From assembly GCF_038561935.1 (NCBI RefSeq), contig NZ_CP102770.1:3906001-3970000 (forward strand): a stretch of 64,000 bases of DNA. The letters are read 5' to 3'. The DNA is from Myxococcus stipitatus (GTDB lineage: Bacteria; Myxococcota; Myxococcia; Myxococcales; Myxococcaceae). The position numbers and the translations under genes were made by a program. Positions 9,050 to 18,277 of this stretch are shown one piece after another. The notes under the pieces are model-generated. The model was not told the DNA's origin. It searched no databases and was given only the letters and a program-made list of their open reading frames with translations. Each line of letters starts with the position of its first letter. The stretch's first letter is position 1.

Positions 9050-9805
9050 GTGAAGCTCCGGGTCCTTGGCTGCCACGGTGGCGAGCTTCCCACGTGCAAG
9101 AGCACGTGTTTCCTCGTCGACGACGTGCTGGCGCTCGACGCGGGCGCGTTGACGGGGACGCTGTCGCTGGAGGAGCTGTGCCGCGTGGACCACGTCCTGG
9201 TGGGGCACAGCCACTTCGACCACGTGAAGGACCTGCCGCTCATGGCGGACCTGGTCATCGGTCGCAGGGACAAGCCCGTCACCATCTACGCGTCGCGCGA
9301 GTGTGCCAAGGCCCTGCGCGACAACATGTTCAACAACGCCCTGTGGCCGGACTTCACCCGCATCCCGACCAAGAGCAACCCCGTCCTGCGCATCAAGACG
9401 TTCCGCGCCGGCGGCACCTTCGAGGTGGGGCCCTACACGGTGCGGAGCGTCCCGGTGAGCCACCCGGTGGAGTCCTGCGGCTTCATCGTGTCCAACGGCA
9501 AGAGCTCGCTCGCCATGAGCGGCGACACCGGGCCCACCGACAAGCTCTGGAAGGCGCTCAACGAGACGCGCAACCTCAAGGCGCTCCTCGTGGAGACGTC
9601 GTTCCCCAACAAGCTCCAGTCCCTGGCGGATATCTCCGGCCACCTGACGCCCGCCACCCTGGCGAAGGAACTCCAGAAGTTCGAGCGCAACGGGGCCTCC
9701 GTCCTCCTCTACCACCTCAAGCCGGCGTTCGTGGCCCAGCTCAAGAAGGAGCTGGCGCACCTGCCGGTGGAGGTCCTGGAGCTGGGCGACACCTTCGAGT
9801 TCTAG
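9050..9805 (+). CDS. Metallo-beta-lactamase-fold protein, class II cyclic-nucleotide phosphodiesterase-like
   Basis: A 251-residue hydrolase of the metallo-beta-lactamase fold. The metal motif is HSHFDH at about residues 53-58. Later ligands are probably in VSHPVESCGFIV, the SGDTGPT loop, and the C-terminal YHLKP. The overall pattern, with H-x-H-x-DH directly after a short beta start and a late SGDTGP, resembles the class II 3',5'-cyclic-nucleotide phosphodiesterases (COG5212) rather than lactamases or glyoxalases. A GTG start two bases after the CRP-like stop argues for one transcript, and a role in degrading the regulator's ligand is an inference from that. RNase Z-like or other metallohydrolase function is the alternative. 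Confidence 0.72.
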   Translation: MKLRVLGCHGGELPTCKSTCFLVDDVLALDAGALTGTLSLEELCRVDHVLVGHSHFDHVKDLPLMADLVIGRRDKPVTIYASRECAKALRDNMFNNALWPDFTRIPTKSNPVLRIKTFRAGGTFEVGPYTVRSVPVSHPVESCGFIVSNGKSSLAMSGDTGPTDKLWKALNETRNLKALLVETSFPNKLQSLADISGHLTPATLAKELQKFERNGASVLLYHLKPAFVAQLKKELAHLPVEVLELGDTFEF

Positions 9806-9897
9806 CGGGGAACCGTCTCGTCCTGGAGGGCCGCGACGCGGCGCGCCACACGGAACGGTTGACGGGCGCGAACGGTCGGATTAACCCCCGCCGTCCC

Positions 9898-10749
9898 ATG
9901 GCCTGGTTCTCGAAGAAGCCCCGCATCGCCGTCGACACCCAGCAGCAGCCCGAGCCCGGTCCGTCTCGCATGGAAGGCTTGTGGGCCAAGTGCGAGAGCT
10001 GCGACGAGATCATCTACCGGCAGGAGCTGGAGAAGCACTGGATGGTGTGTCCGCACTGCGACCACCACCACCCTTGGAACGCCCGCGCGCGCCTGGCGAC
10101 GCTGCTGGACCCGTCCAGCTTCGAGGAGTTCGACAAGGAGCTGGAGCCGCAGGATCCACTCGGGTTCAGTGACTCGAAGAAGTACAAGGACCGGCTGAAG
10201 GCCACGCGCAAGAGCCTGGAGGAGAACGACGCGTTCGTCGCCGGCGTGGGCCGCATCGGCGGGCACCAGGTCTCCGTGGGCGCCTTCGTGTTCGAGTTCA
10301 TGGGCGGCTCGATGGGCTCGGTGGTGGGCGAGAAGGTGACGCGCGTCTTCGAGCGTGCGCACGAGCTGAAGTGCTCCGCGCTCATCTTCTCCGCCTCCGG
10401 TGGCGCTCGCATGCAGGAGGGCATCTTCTCGCTGATGCAGATGGCGAAGACGTCCGCGGCCATCGCGCGCTTCCGCACGGGCAACAAGCCCTACATCTCC
10501 GTGCTGCTGCACCCGACGACGGGTGGCGTGGCCGCGTCGTTCTCGTGGCTGGGAGACGTCATCCTCGCCGAGCCCAAGGCGCTCATCGGCTTCGCCGGAC
10601 CGCGCGTCATCGAGCAGACCATCCGCCAGAAGCTGCCGGAGGGCTTCCAGCGCTCGGAGTTCCTGCTCGAGCACGGGATGATCGACAACATCGTCAACCG
10701 CAAGGACATGCGCGCGAAGCTCGGGCAGATCCTCGGCCTCCTGGGCTGA
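9898..10749 (+). CDS. accD: Acetyl-CoA carboxylase carboxyltransferase subunit beta AccD
   Basis: The 283-residue protein is the beta half of the carboxyltransferase that makes malonyl-CoA from carboxy-biotin-BCCP and acetyl-CoA. It begins MAWFSKKPRI, then has the four-Cys zinc ribbon (CESC ... CPHC at about residues 29-51). The crotonase-type carboxyltransferase domain follows, with FMGGSMGSVVGEK, SASGGARMQEG and the HPTTGGVAASF turn. The C terminus RVIEQTIRQKLPEGFQRSEF is typical. The partner accA is not in the window. accD directly precedes folC, the same order as in many proteobacteria. The ATG at 9898 gives the family N terminus. Confidence 0.97.
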   Translation: MAWFSKKPRIAVDTQQQPEPGPSRMEGLWAKCESCDEIIYRQELEKHWMVCPHCDHHHPWNARARLATLLDPSSFEEFDKELEPQDPLGFSDSKKYKDRLKATRKSLEENDAFVAGVGRIGGHQVSVGAFVFEFMGGSMGSVVGEKVTRVFERAHELKCSALIFSASGGARMQEGIFSLMQMAKTSAAIARFRTGNKPYISVLLHPTTGGVAASFSWLGDVILAEPKALIGFAGPRVIEQTIRQKLPEGFQRSEFLLEHGMIDNIVNRKDMRAKLGQILGLLG

Positions 10750-10773
10750 GCCCGCGCTCCTGGAGCCGTGGAC

Positions 10774-12057
10774 ATGAGCGCGCCCAGGACCCCTGAAGAA
10801 GCGCTGGCCTTCCTCGCGCGGCTGAACCCCTCCGGCATCAAGCTGGGGCTGGAGCGGGTGCGCGAGGCCCTGGACGCGCTGGGACACCCGGAGCACCGCT
10901 TCCAGGTGCTCCACGTCGCGGGCACCAACGGCAAGGGCAGCACCTGTGCCTTCGCCGCCACCGCGCTCCAGGCCGCGGGCCACCGCGTGGGCCTCTACAC
11001 GTCTCCGCACCTGGTGCGCGTCAACGAGCGCATCCGGGTGGACGGCGAGGACATCTCCGACGAGGACTTCGGCCGCGCCATCCTCGACGTGCTGGAGCGC
11101 TATCCGTCCGCCGTCTCGGAGCCGATGACGTACTTCGAGTTCGGCACCATCGTCGCGCTGTGGCACTTCGCGCGCGTGGGGGTCGACGTGGTCGTCCTCG
11201 AAGTGGGCCTGGGCGGTCGACTCGACGCGACGACCGCCGCGCGGCCCACGGTGACGGCGATGACCCCCGTCTCGTTCGACCACATGGAGTACCTGGGCCA
11301 CACGCTCGGGGCCATCGCCGGAGAGAAGGCGGGCATCCTCAAGCCCGGCGTGCCGTGTGTGGTGTCGCGGCAGGAGCCGGAGGCGCTGGCGGCCATCGAG
11401 GAGAAGGCCCGCGCCTTGTCCGTCCCGCTGTGGGTGGAGGGCCGGGACTTCTCCTCCGAGCTCCAGTCCGACGGGAGCCTGTCGTACCGGGGCCCCACCT
11501 GGCGGCTGGAGGGCCTTCGCCCCTCGCTGCGGGGACCTCATCAGCGGCAGAACGCCGCGGTGGCGCTGGCCTGTCTGGAGGCGCTCGATGCGCGGGGCGT
11601 GAGCGTCCCCACCGAGGCCGCGAGGGTGGGAGTGGGCTCGGCGCGCTGGCCTGGCAGGCTGGAGGAAGTAGGGGAGCGGCCCGTCGTCCTCTTGGATGGC
11701 GCGCACAACCCCGCGGGGGTGGCGGTGCTGCTGGCGTCGCTCCGGGCGCTGTACGCGGGACGTCCCGTGCACTGCGTCTTCGGCGTGGTGGCGGACAAGG
11801 ACCGGGGGCCGATGATGCGGGCCCTCTTTCCCGCGTGTGCTTCGGTGCAGCTGACGCCCCTGGACACGCCGCGCTCGCTGGCCCCGGCGGCCTATCTGGA
11901 GGAGGCCCGCTCGCTGGTGTCCGACGTGACGGCGTGGCCGGACGTGGACGCGGCGCTGGCGGAGGCGCGCAGGCGAGCGGGCGCGGATGGCATCGTCCTG
12001 TGCACAGGCTCACTCTTCCTGGTGGGGATGGTGCGGGCGCGCACGCGCAGGCCCTGA
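10774..12057 (+). CDS. folC: Folylpolyglutamate / dihydrofolate synthase FolC
   Basis: A 427-residue Mur-ligase-like enzyme that adds glutamate to folates, and in many bacteria also makes dihydrofolate. The N-terminal ATP loop is VAGTNGKGST near residue 50. The omega loop and YTSPHLVRVNERIRVDG follow, then EVGLGGRLDATT and the central-domain FDHMEYLGHTLGAIAGEKAGI. The C-terminal domain shows LLDGAHNPAG and FGVVADKD. ATG 10774 is preferred over GTG 10768 because a GGAG lies eight bases before the ATG. It starts 24 bases after accD, so the two are probably co-transcribed. Confidence 0.95.
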   Translation: MSAPRTPEEALAFLARLNPSGIKLGLERVREALDALGHPEHRFQVLHVAGTNGKGSTCAFAATALQAAGHRVGLYTSPHLVRVNERIRVDGEDISDEDFGRAILDVLERYPSAVSEPMTYFEFGTIVALWHFARVGVDVVVLEVGLGGRLDATTAARPTVTAMTPVSFDHMEYLGHTLGAIAGEKAGILKPGVPCVVSRQEPEALAAIEEKARALSVPLWVEGRDFSSELQSDGSLSYRGPTWRLEGLRPSLRGPHQRQNAAVALACLEALDARGVSVPTEAARVGVGSARWPGRLEEVGERPVVLLDGAHNPAGVAVLLASLRALYAGRPVHCVFGVVADKDRGPMMRALFPACASVQLTPLDTPRSLAPAAYLEEARSLVSDVTAWPDVDAALAEARRRAGADGIVLCTGSLFLVGMVRARTRRP

Positions 12058-12234
12058 AGGGTTGCCCCGAGCCGCCTGGATGACAGTGGCGAAGCCTCGC
12101 GGGGCTGTCTCCCGCCAGGTGGTGCACACGTGGGGGACCTCCCAGGGCGGGTCTTTTCGTCTCGAGTGAGTTGAGCGCGGGGATGGAGGGGTTGAATCCT
12201 TGGCGCGTTGCATCAGCCGCCGTAGATTCAAGGC

Positions 12235-13509
12235 ATGCGCCTGCCGGACTGGAGAGCCGCGACAACGACGGGGCCCGCCATCCCGTCCATCGACGAAGTC
12301 GACTTTCGGGCGCTGTATGTGAAGACGAACTACGTGGTGGAGACCGCGGACGGTTGGTCGCTGGTCATCACCCGTTACCGTCCGGTGAAGCAGCCCTTCG
12401 CTCAGCCGCTCTTTGGCGAGCCGCTGCTGCTGGTGCACGGCTTCTCGCAGAACCGGCACACGTGGACGAGCGGCCAGTTCGTCAAGAACCTGCTCTTCTT
12501 CGGTGTCGACATCCACATCTTGGAGCTGCGGGGCCACGGCAAGAGCTCCCTCGACTTCCAGCGGGAGCGGGCCGAGCGCTTCAAGCGCCCCGTGCCGCCG
12601 GACCTGAAGTACGGCTGGGACATCGACAGCTACTTCCTCTACGACCTGCCGGCGGCGGTCTCCGGGGTGAAGCGCATCACCCGCCGCGAGCGCATCTTCT
12701 ACTGTGGCCACTCCATGGGCGGGATGCTGGGCTACGGCTACACCGGCATCCACGACGACTTCGAGGGCCTCATCACCATTGGCGCTCCGGCGGACCTGGG
12801 GCGCGGCTTCATGCTGCTGCGCATGCTGGCGCACGGCGCGCCGATGCTGGGCGGGATGATTGACCTGACGCTCGCGAGCATCAACGCGGGAGGGCAGGTC
12901 GGGGGCCTGGGGCAGAGGATGCTGGCCCGAGGGCTGGGCGCGGTGAACTCGAAGCTGGGCCGCAGGCTGGAGCCCGAGTTCCGAAGCAAGCTCCGCTTCG
13001 ACGCGGTGCCGGTGGACCTCATCCTCAAGTTCGTGGAGCGGCAGATTGGCAAGGCGGAGGACTCGCCGCTGTATCAGCAGCTCACCACCAAGGTGAACCG
13101 GCTCATCAACCCGGAGCGGGTGGGCTCAGATGACATCCGCTGGCTCCTGCGCGAGGGCGGCGAGCGCGAGCCCCGCAAGGTGCTGGAGCAGTTCGCCCGG
13201 TGGATCCGGCGTGGAGAGATGGTCTGCTACCGCACCGGCTACGACTTCAAGCGCGGCTTCGAGAAGATTCAAATCCCCATGGCCATCATCTTCGGGGACA
13301 TGGACCCGCTGGCCTCGGTGGAGTCGACGCGCAGCGTGTATCGCGCGGCCAAGAGCGAGTACCTCCTCTGGCGGCCCGTCAAGGGCAACAGCCACATCGA
13401 GCTGACGATGGGGCACGACATCCGGCAAATCTGCTACGACATCAAGAACCTCATCGAGTACGCCCGGACGCACCGCCACCGTTCGCCGGCCCTGCCGCGC
13501 CTGCGTTGA
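12235..13509 (+). CDS. Alpha/beta-hydrolase, lipase-like, function unknown
   Basis: A 424-residue soluble alpha/beta-hydrolase without a signal peptide. LLLVHGFSQNRHTW at about residues 62-75 provides the oxyanion HG, ELRGHGKS follows, and the nucleophile elbow is CGHSMGG near residue 160. The acid is probably in IFGDMDPLAS near residue 360, and the catalytic His is in GNSHIEL near the end. A large cap of about 150 residues lies between the nucleophile and the acid. Fold and triad resemble gastric-lipase/PHA-depolymerase-like acyl hydrolases, but no substrate can be assigned. It stands alone between folC and the AMIN protein. The sequence around its start has no obvious Shine-Dalgarno. Confidence 0.75.
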   Translation: MRLPDWRAATTTGPAIPSIDEVDFRALYVKTNYVVETADGWSLVITRYRPVKQPFAQPLFGEPLLLVHGFSQNRHTWTSGQFVKNLLFFGVDIHILELRGHGKSSLDFQRERAERFKRPVPPDLKYGWDIDSYFLYDLPAAVSGVKRITRRERIFYCGHSMGGMLGYGYTGIHDDFEGLITIGAPADLGRGFMLLRMLAHGAPMLGGMIDLTLASINAGGQVGGLGQRMLARGLGAVNSKLGRRLEPEFRSKLRFDAVPVDLILKFVERQIGKAEDSPLYQQLTTKVNRLINPERVGSDDIRWLLREGGEREPRKVLEQFARWIRRGEMVCYRTGYDFKRGFEKIQIPMAIIFGDMDPLASVESTRSVYRAAKSEYLLWRPVKGNSHIELTMGHDIRQICYDIKNLIEYARTHRHRSPALPRLR

Positions 13510-13591
13510 AGGGCCGTCCGGCTGGAAAGTTGGAGGGAAAGGCACGCGTGCTACCATCCGTGCCCTCTGTCAACGTGAACGGGAGTGGTTG

Positions 13592-15016
13592 ATGAAGGCC
13601 TCAGCGGTGTGGCTGCTCGGCGTGGTGCTCGTGCCCTTCTGGGCGCTCGCGCAAGCCCCGGCGAACCTGAACACCATCACCAGCGTCCAGGTGAATGGCG
13701 GGACGGTGACCATCACCGGCTCGAAGAAGGCGAACTTCACCACGTTCACCATGACGGACCCGCCGCGGCTCGTCATCGACATCTCCGAGGCCGTCTTCTC
13801 CGACGTCCCCGAGGAGACGCCGGTGGGCAATGGCACGGTGACGGGCATCCGCACCGCCAGCTACGGCTCGGATGAGTCCGCCATCGCCCGTGTCCTCATC
13901 GGCTACGAGCGCGAGGTGGAGACCGACATCCAGGCCACCGACAGCCAGCTCGTCATCAAGGTGGTGGGCGGCGCGGGACAGGCCGTGGCCCAGGCTCCGA
14001 CCGCCGCGGAGAAGCCCACGACGGATGGCTCCGCCGCCCAGGCCGCCGCCCGCGCCGAGGCCGAGCGTCAGGCCCAGGAGAAGGCCACCGCCGAAGCCTC
14101 CGCTCGCGCCGAGGCCGACCGCCAGGCCCAGGAGAAGGCCGCCGCCGAGGCCACCGCGCGGGCCCAGGCCGACGCGGAAGCGGAGAAGGAGCGCCAGCGT
14201 CAGCGGGATGCCGACGCCCGCGCCGAGGAGCAGCGCTCCGCCCAGGCCGCCGCCGACGAGCGCAAGCGCCAGGAAGAGGAGGCCCGTGCCTCCGCCCAGG
14301 CCGCCGCCGACGAGCGCAAGCGCCAGGAAGAGGAGGCCCGTGCCTCCGCCCAGGCCGCGGAGGATGAGCGTCGTGCCTCCGCCCAGGCCGCCGCCGACCA
14401 GAAGAAGCGCGAGCAGGAGGAGTCCCGCGCGGCCGCGAAGACCGCGGCGGACGAGAAGCGCGCCGCCGCGCAGGCCGCGGAGGAGGAGCGCCGCGCGTCG
14501 GCCCAGGCCGCGAAGGATGAGAAGCGCGCCGCCGCGCAGGCCGCGAAGGAAGAGGCCGCCGAGGCCCGCCGTCAGCGCGAGGAGGAGGCCCGCGCCGAGC
14601 GTGAGCGCCGTCAGCAGGAGCGCCTGGCCATGGCCACGCCCCGCGAGCGCCGTGAGGTGGCCAGCGGTGGTGGCCCGGCCGAGGTGTCGTCGCGGCGCAA
14701 GACGATGACGCTCGTCGGGTTCCAGCAGCAGCCGGGCGCCTCGCGTGTCTTCATCCAGACGAACGAGCCGGCGCGCTACACCGTGAGCGAGCAGGGCACG
14801 GCGGTGGTGCTGGAGCTGGAGAACAGCCGCATCGACCTGAGCAACAACACGCGCCCGCTGGATACGTCCTACTTCAACTCGCCCGTCACCAAGGTGGAGG
14901 CGGACGCGGATGGCCGCAATGTGCGTGTCACCATCCAGCTCCGGCAGAACGCTCCGGTGCAGGCGCGGCAGGACGGCAACGTCATTTCGTTGGATTTTCA
15001 GCGCACGGCTCGGTGA
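13592..15016 (+). CDS. Exported protein with two AMIN-like domains around an Ala/Glu/Arg coiled coil
   Basis: The 474 residues start with a signal peptide (about 1-21, ending ALAQA). A beta-rich AMIN-type domain follows at about 25-130 (ITSVQVNGGTVTITG, PRLVIDISEAV). Residues 140-360 are a very regular Ala/Glu/Arg/Gln coiled coil. A second AMIN-like domain is at about 375-470 (MTLVGFQQQPGASRVFIQTNE, NVISLDFQ). AMIN domains target proteins to peptidoglycan or to outer-membrane secretin complexes such as PilQ, so a periplasmic envelope role is likely. No secretin or amidase domain is present. The coiled coil contains a nearly exact 54-base DNA repeat at 14237-14344. ATG 13592 is chosen for GGGAG at 13581-13585. 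lptD follows 46 bases later. Confidence 0.72.
   Translation: MKASAVWLLGVVLVPFWALAQAPANLNTITSVQVNGGTVTITGSKKANFTTFTMTDPPRLVIDISEAVFSDVPEETPVGNGTVTGIRTASYGSDESAIARVLIGYEREVETDIQATDSQLVIKVVGGAGQAVAQAPTAAEKPTTDGSAAQAAARAEAERQAQEKATAEASARAEADRQAQEKAAAEATARAQADAEAEKERQRQRDADARAEEQRSAQAAADERKRQEEEARASAQAAADERKRQEEEARASAQAAEDERRASAQAAADQKKREQEESRAAAKTAADEKRAAAQAAEEERRASAQAAKDEKRAAAQAAKEEAAEARRQREEEARAERERRQQERLAMATPRERREVASGGGPAEVSSRRKTMTLVGFQQQPGASRVFIQTNEPARYTVSEQGTAVVLELENSRIDLSNNTRPLDTSYFNSPVTKVEADADGRNVRVTIQLRQNAPVQARQDGNVISLDFQRTAR
14237..14344 (+). repeat. Two tandem 54-bp coding repeats in the AMIN-protein coiled coil
   Basis: Two adjacent 54-base units are nearly identical, and each encodes an 18-residue block of Ala, Glu, Arg, Lys and Gln (core DERKRQEEEARA). 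A third, diverged unit follows. The length is a multiple of three, so copy number could change without breaking the frame. Confidence 0.75.
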
Positions 15017-15062
15017 TAAGGGCCCGCGCGCGGCCGTGGCGCGGCATACCCTTCGCCCCTGA

Positions 15063-17768
15063 ATGAGCCTCTTCGTTCCGCTCGCCGCTGCGCTGTTGAT
15101 GTCCACGGCGCAGTTTCCGCTCGCCACCCAGGTTCAGCTCCCCTCCGGCGAGACGGTGGAGCTGGCGGCTGACTTCCTCACCTACGAAGCCGACAAGCAG
15201 CTGCTCACCGCGCGCGGCCACTGCGAGCTGCGCACCGGCGAGATGCTGCTGCGCTCGGACGAGGTGACCTACGACGAGGCGAACCAGGTGGCGACAGCCA
15301 CCGGCAACGTCATGTTCGTGGGGCCGGGTGGCATGGCCGCCGTCGCCGACGACGTGCGGGTGGACATCCGCAGCTTCGAGGCCACGCTCAAGGGCGGCCT
15401 CTTCATGCAGAAGAAGGGCGTCACCCAGGAGGCGATGCTCGCGGCGAAGAACCCCGAGGAGCTTCGCTCGATGGGGGAGACGCCCGTGATTCTCAGCGGC
15501 TCGCGCATCCGCCGCACGGGCCCCAACGCCTTCGTGGTGGATGACCTGGCCTTCACCCCGTGCGAGTGCGGCCCGGGTGAGCCAAGCTGGCGCATGGAGG
15601 CCAGCTCCGCCAACGTCGTCCTGGGCGAGCGCGCCACGCTGTCCTGGCCCGTGGTGTATGTGCAGTCCGTCCCCGTCTTCGCGCTGCCGTGGGTCTACCT
15701 GCCCCTGTCCGAGCGGCGCACGGGCTTCCTCATCCCCAGCCCGACGGCCTCGGGCCTCAATGGCTTCAGCGTGCAGCAGCCGTTCTTCCTCACGCTGGGG
15801 CGCAGCTACGACCTGACGATTACACCGGGCTTCTATTTGGGGTCGGGCGACGACAAAGACATCCGGTTCTACGACTCGGACCCGGCTCCCGGCCCTGATG
15901 CGGTCACGTTGTCGGAGTACAGGCTGCCTCGGAACGTCGGTGTGAAGGGCCCGAGGTTGCTCACGGAGTTCCGCTACGTGCCCAGTGAGCGGACCCGCGG
16001 ACGTGTCACCCTGGGAGTGCTGCACGACTCGCGGCCCTTGCGCGACCCCAGGACGGGCGATTTCTATTTCTACCCCACGCCCGAAGGGGAGGTTCCGCGC
16101 CTCGTCGATGAACGGAGAGGTTGGCGGGGTGAGGCGTCGTGGCAGCACCTCCAGGACCTGGGCTCGGGCTGGTTCGACCGGGTCGACGCGGCGTTTGTCT
16201 CGGACGGCTTCTACACGCGAGACCTCAACGCCGACATCCTCATCCAAGGCGTCGACTACCTGCGCAGCAACGCCACCGTGTATCAGCGCCAGGCGGACCT
16301 CTACGCGGGCCTGGATGTCTCGCTGAGACAGGACATCCGCTTCGCCTATCAGTTCTTCCGGGAGAATCGAGTGCCCGCTGGGGCCAAGGATGCCCCGAGC
16401 TCGCCCGTACTTCCTCGGCCGAAGACGTTCCAGCGCTTGCCGGGCATGGTGTTCTCGCTGCCGGAGCGGCCGTTGGATGGGCTGCTGGGGCTCACGGGAG
16501 GCCTTCGCGCGGAGTTCACGCGCCTGGCCCCCTACAGCGGGGGCTTCGGCGACGAGGGCGTTGACGGCATCTTCCGGCCCGACGGGCTGTACGTCCCGCT
16601 GGGCATTCAAGGCATCCCGCCCAAGGACCTGGGCCAATCCAACGGCGTCTTCGACCCCGGGGACCGCGAGGCGAGAGACCGCATCGACTTCACCTCGCGC
16701 CTCTCCACCTCCGTGGCGCTGGGGAACGTCGCGCGAATGACGCCCTCGCTGTCGCTGCGCCAGGACGTCTGGGCGGGCGAGTACTCCGGCAAGGCGTGGC
16801 AGCGGGGCTATCCGGTCGCGGGGCTCCTGCTGGACACCCAGTTGGTCCGGACGTGGGAGGGCGAGACGTCGGCGGTGCGCCACGCCATCACGCCGTCCCT
16901 GGAGCTGCGCTACGTGCCGGGCGGGTGGGGCAGCGTGCCCTTCGTGCGCGCGCGCGACGGCGACTTCGCTCAGCCCTACGACGAAATCGACTTCGCCGTC
17001 CCCCTCACGCGCGCGGGGGCCACCCGAGGCTTCCTCCAGGGCGTGCTGGCCGTGGAGCAGTCGCTGCGCTTGAAGACCGGCAACTGGGTGCGCGAGCCAC
17101 TCCGGCTGCGCGTCGGGCAAGGCTTCGACCTGACGCGCTACGTGCCCGCCGCGAACAAGCCCGTGGATATCGACTCGCAGCCGATCCTGCGAGACACCTT
17201 CGCGCGGCTGAGCACGAGCGCGGGCATCCTCAACGGCGGCGCGATGGTCCGGTTCGATCCCAACACCGGCCGTTTCACCCAGCTCAGCGCCGACTTCTCC
17301 ATCGACGACGGCAAGGGGCACGCGTTCTACGCCCGCTACGACGACATCCTCACGGTCAGCGACCTGGCCTTCAACCGCGGTGAGCCACGCAACGCCGTGG
17401 GGCCGGATTCCATCCGCCGCCCTCTGGATGCCTTGGTAGGCAGTCTATCCAGGGAAACGCCCGGTCTCTTTGCAACCGAGCGGACGCAGGCCCTCATCGC
17501 GGGTACGCGTTTGATGCTCGGATTTGGCCTCGGGGTGCGGTACGAAGCTCTGGTGCAGCCTCCCTCCCAGGATCCAACAATCCAAGAGATCTCACAAAAC
17601 AGGATCTACAATCCTCTCACGCAACAGACCCTGGGCGTGTCCTACGGGCCGGCATGTGACTGCTGGCGCGTCGAGGGCGTAGTCACTCTGCGGCGTGATT
17701 TGGGACTGGAATTTTCTGGTGTGAATTTCACGGTCGCGGGATTGGGTTCTTTCGGGTCAGGCGGCTAG
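15063..17768 (+). CDS. lptD: LPS-assembly outer-membrane protein LptD (OstA/Imp)
   Basis: A 901-residue protein with a short signal peptide (about 1-20). An N-terminal LptA/OstA-like beta-jellyroll spans about 25-140 (FLTYEADKQLLTARGHCELRTGE and a second ATGNVMF repeat). A long C-terminal beta-barrel domain follows. Conserved barrel elements visible include PVVYVQSVPVFALPWVYLPLSERRTGFLIPS. LptD places lipopolysaccharide in the outer leaflet. A CECG pair near residue 160 and a late C-D-C near 885 could provide the disulfides known to matter in LptD, though their pairing is a guess. It is somewhat longer than the E. coli protein. The neighbouring AMIN protein is also envelope-related, but no lptE is adjacent. 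Confidence 0.88.
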   Translation: MSLFVPLAAALLMSTAQFPLATQVQLPSGETVELAADFLTYEADKQLLTARGHCELRTGEMLLRSDEVTYDEANQVATATGNVMFVGPGGMAAVADDVRVDIRSFEATLKGGLFMQKKGVTQEAMLAAKNPEELRSMGETPVILSGSRIRRTGPNAFVVDDLAFTPCECGPGEPSWRMEASSANVVLGERATLSWPVVYVQSVPVFALPWVYLPLSERRTGFLIPSPTASGLNGFSVQQPFFLTLGRSYDLTITPGFYLGSGDDKDIRFYDSDPAPGPDAVTLSEYRLPRNVGVKGPRLLTEFRYVPSERTRGRVTLGVLHDSRPLRDPRTGDFYFYPTPEGEVPRLVDERRGWRGEASWQHLQDLGSGWFDRVDAAFVSDGFYTRDLNADILIQGVDYLRSNATVYQRQADLYAGLDVSLRQDIRFAYQFFRENRVPAGAKDAPSSPVLPRPKTFQRLPGMVFSLPERPLDGLLGLTGGLRAEFTRLAPYSGGFGDEGVDGIFRPDGLYVPLGIQGIPPKDLGQSNGVFDPGDREARDRIDFTSRLSTSVALGNVARMTPSLSLRQDVWAGEYSGKAWQRGYPVAGLLLDTQLVRTWEGETSAVRHAITPSLELRYVPGGWGSVPFVRARDGDFAQPYDEIDFAVPLTRAGATRGFLQGVLAVEQSLRLKTGNWVREPLRLRVGQGFDLTRYVPAANKPVDIDSQPILRDTFARLSTSAGILNGGAMVRFDPNTGRFTQLSADFSIDDGKGHAFYARYDDILTVSDLAFNRGEPRNAVGPDSIRRPLDALVGSLSRETPGLFATERTQALIAGTRLMLGFGLGVRYEALVQPPSQDPTIQEISQNRIYNPLTQQTLGVSYGPACDCWRVEGVVTLRRDLGLEFSGVNFTVAGLGSFGSGG

Positions 17769-17828
17769 GAATCACTCGGTGTGAACGGTGGTTCCCAAAT
17801 CCCCCCCAGTAGCCAGGAGAAGTATTTC

Positions 17829-18179
17829 GTGTCGGACCTCGGAAAACGAATCGGCCAGCGCATCCGCGAGCTTCGTACGCAGAGGCCGGAGCGGTGGACG
17901 CAGGAAGAGCTCGCGGAGCGGGCTCAGATCAGCGTCTCCTTTCTTTCCATGATCGAGCGCGGCGAGCGCGTCCCCCACGTGGAGACACTCGCCGCCCTGG
18001 CCAACGCCCTTGGCGTCAGCCTGGGTGAGCTGTTCACTGGGACGGAGCAGACCCTTGCTCAGACGGAGGACCTGTTGCGTCCCCTGTCGGACTTCGCACG
18101 CGCCCGGGGCCTCACCGCTCGGGACGTGGACCGCCTGCTCGGGGTGGCCCGGGTGATGTTCAGCGGCACTGTCGCCTGA
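17829..18179 (+). CDS. XRE-family helix-turn-helix regulator
   Basis: A 116-residue DNA-binding protein. An HTH_3 domain occupies about residues 5-65 (IGQRIRELRTQRPERWTQEELAERAQISVSFLSMIERGERVPHVETL, split here by the usual turn). The tail of about 45 residues is helical and may be a dimer surface; it has no ligand-binding domain. The GTG at 17829 is chosen because AGGAG at 17815-17819 sits nine bases upstream; the frame is open further upstream but carries no recognised sequence. It is followed by a perfect stem-loop (18192-18218). Its targets are not evident; the hairpin-bearing lipoprotein gene downstream is one candidate. Confidence 0.85.
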   Translation: MSDLGKRIGQRIRELRTQRPERWTQEELAERAQISVSFLSMIERGERVPHVETLAALANALGVSLGELFTGTEQTLAQTEDLLRPLSDFARARGLTARDVDRLLGVARVMFSGTVA

Positions 18180-18191
18180 GCGACCCCTCCA

Positions 18192-18218
18192 GGACCCCCG
18201 TTGGACGCAAGGGGGTCC
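18192..18218 (+). terminator. Stem-loop after the XRE gene
   Basis: A perfect 8-bp GC stem (GGACCCCC paired with GGGGGTCC) with an 11-base loop starts 12 bases after the XRE stop codon. There is no T-run, so it may stop transcription weakly, pause it, or stabilise the 3' end. Confidence 0.4.
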
Positions 18219-18277
18219 ACGGTCTTCCAGTCCTGTTCTTGACTGGACGGTAGGTAGACCGAGAAGATGGCGGAAAT

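Noticed and set aside
12058..12234. Terminator with GTCTTTT after folC
   Set aside because: Only a 4-bp GACC/GGTC stem with a long loop; too weak to report as a feature.
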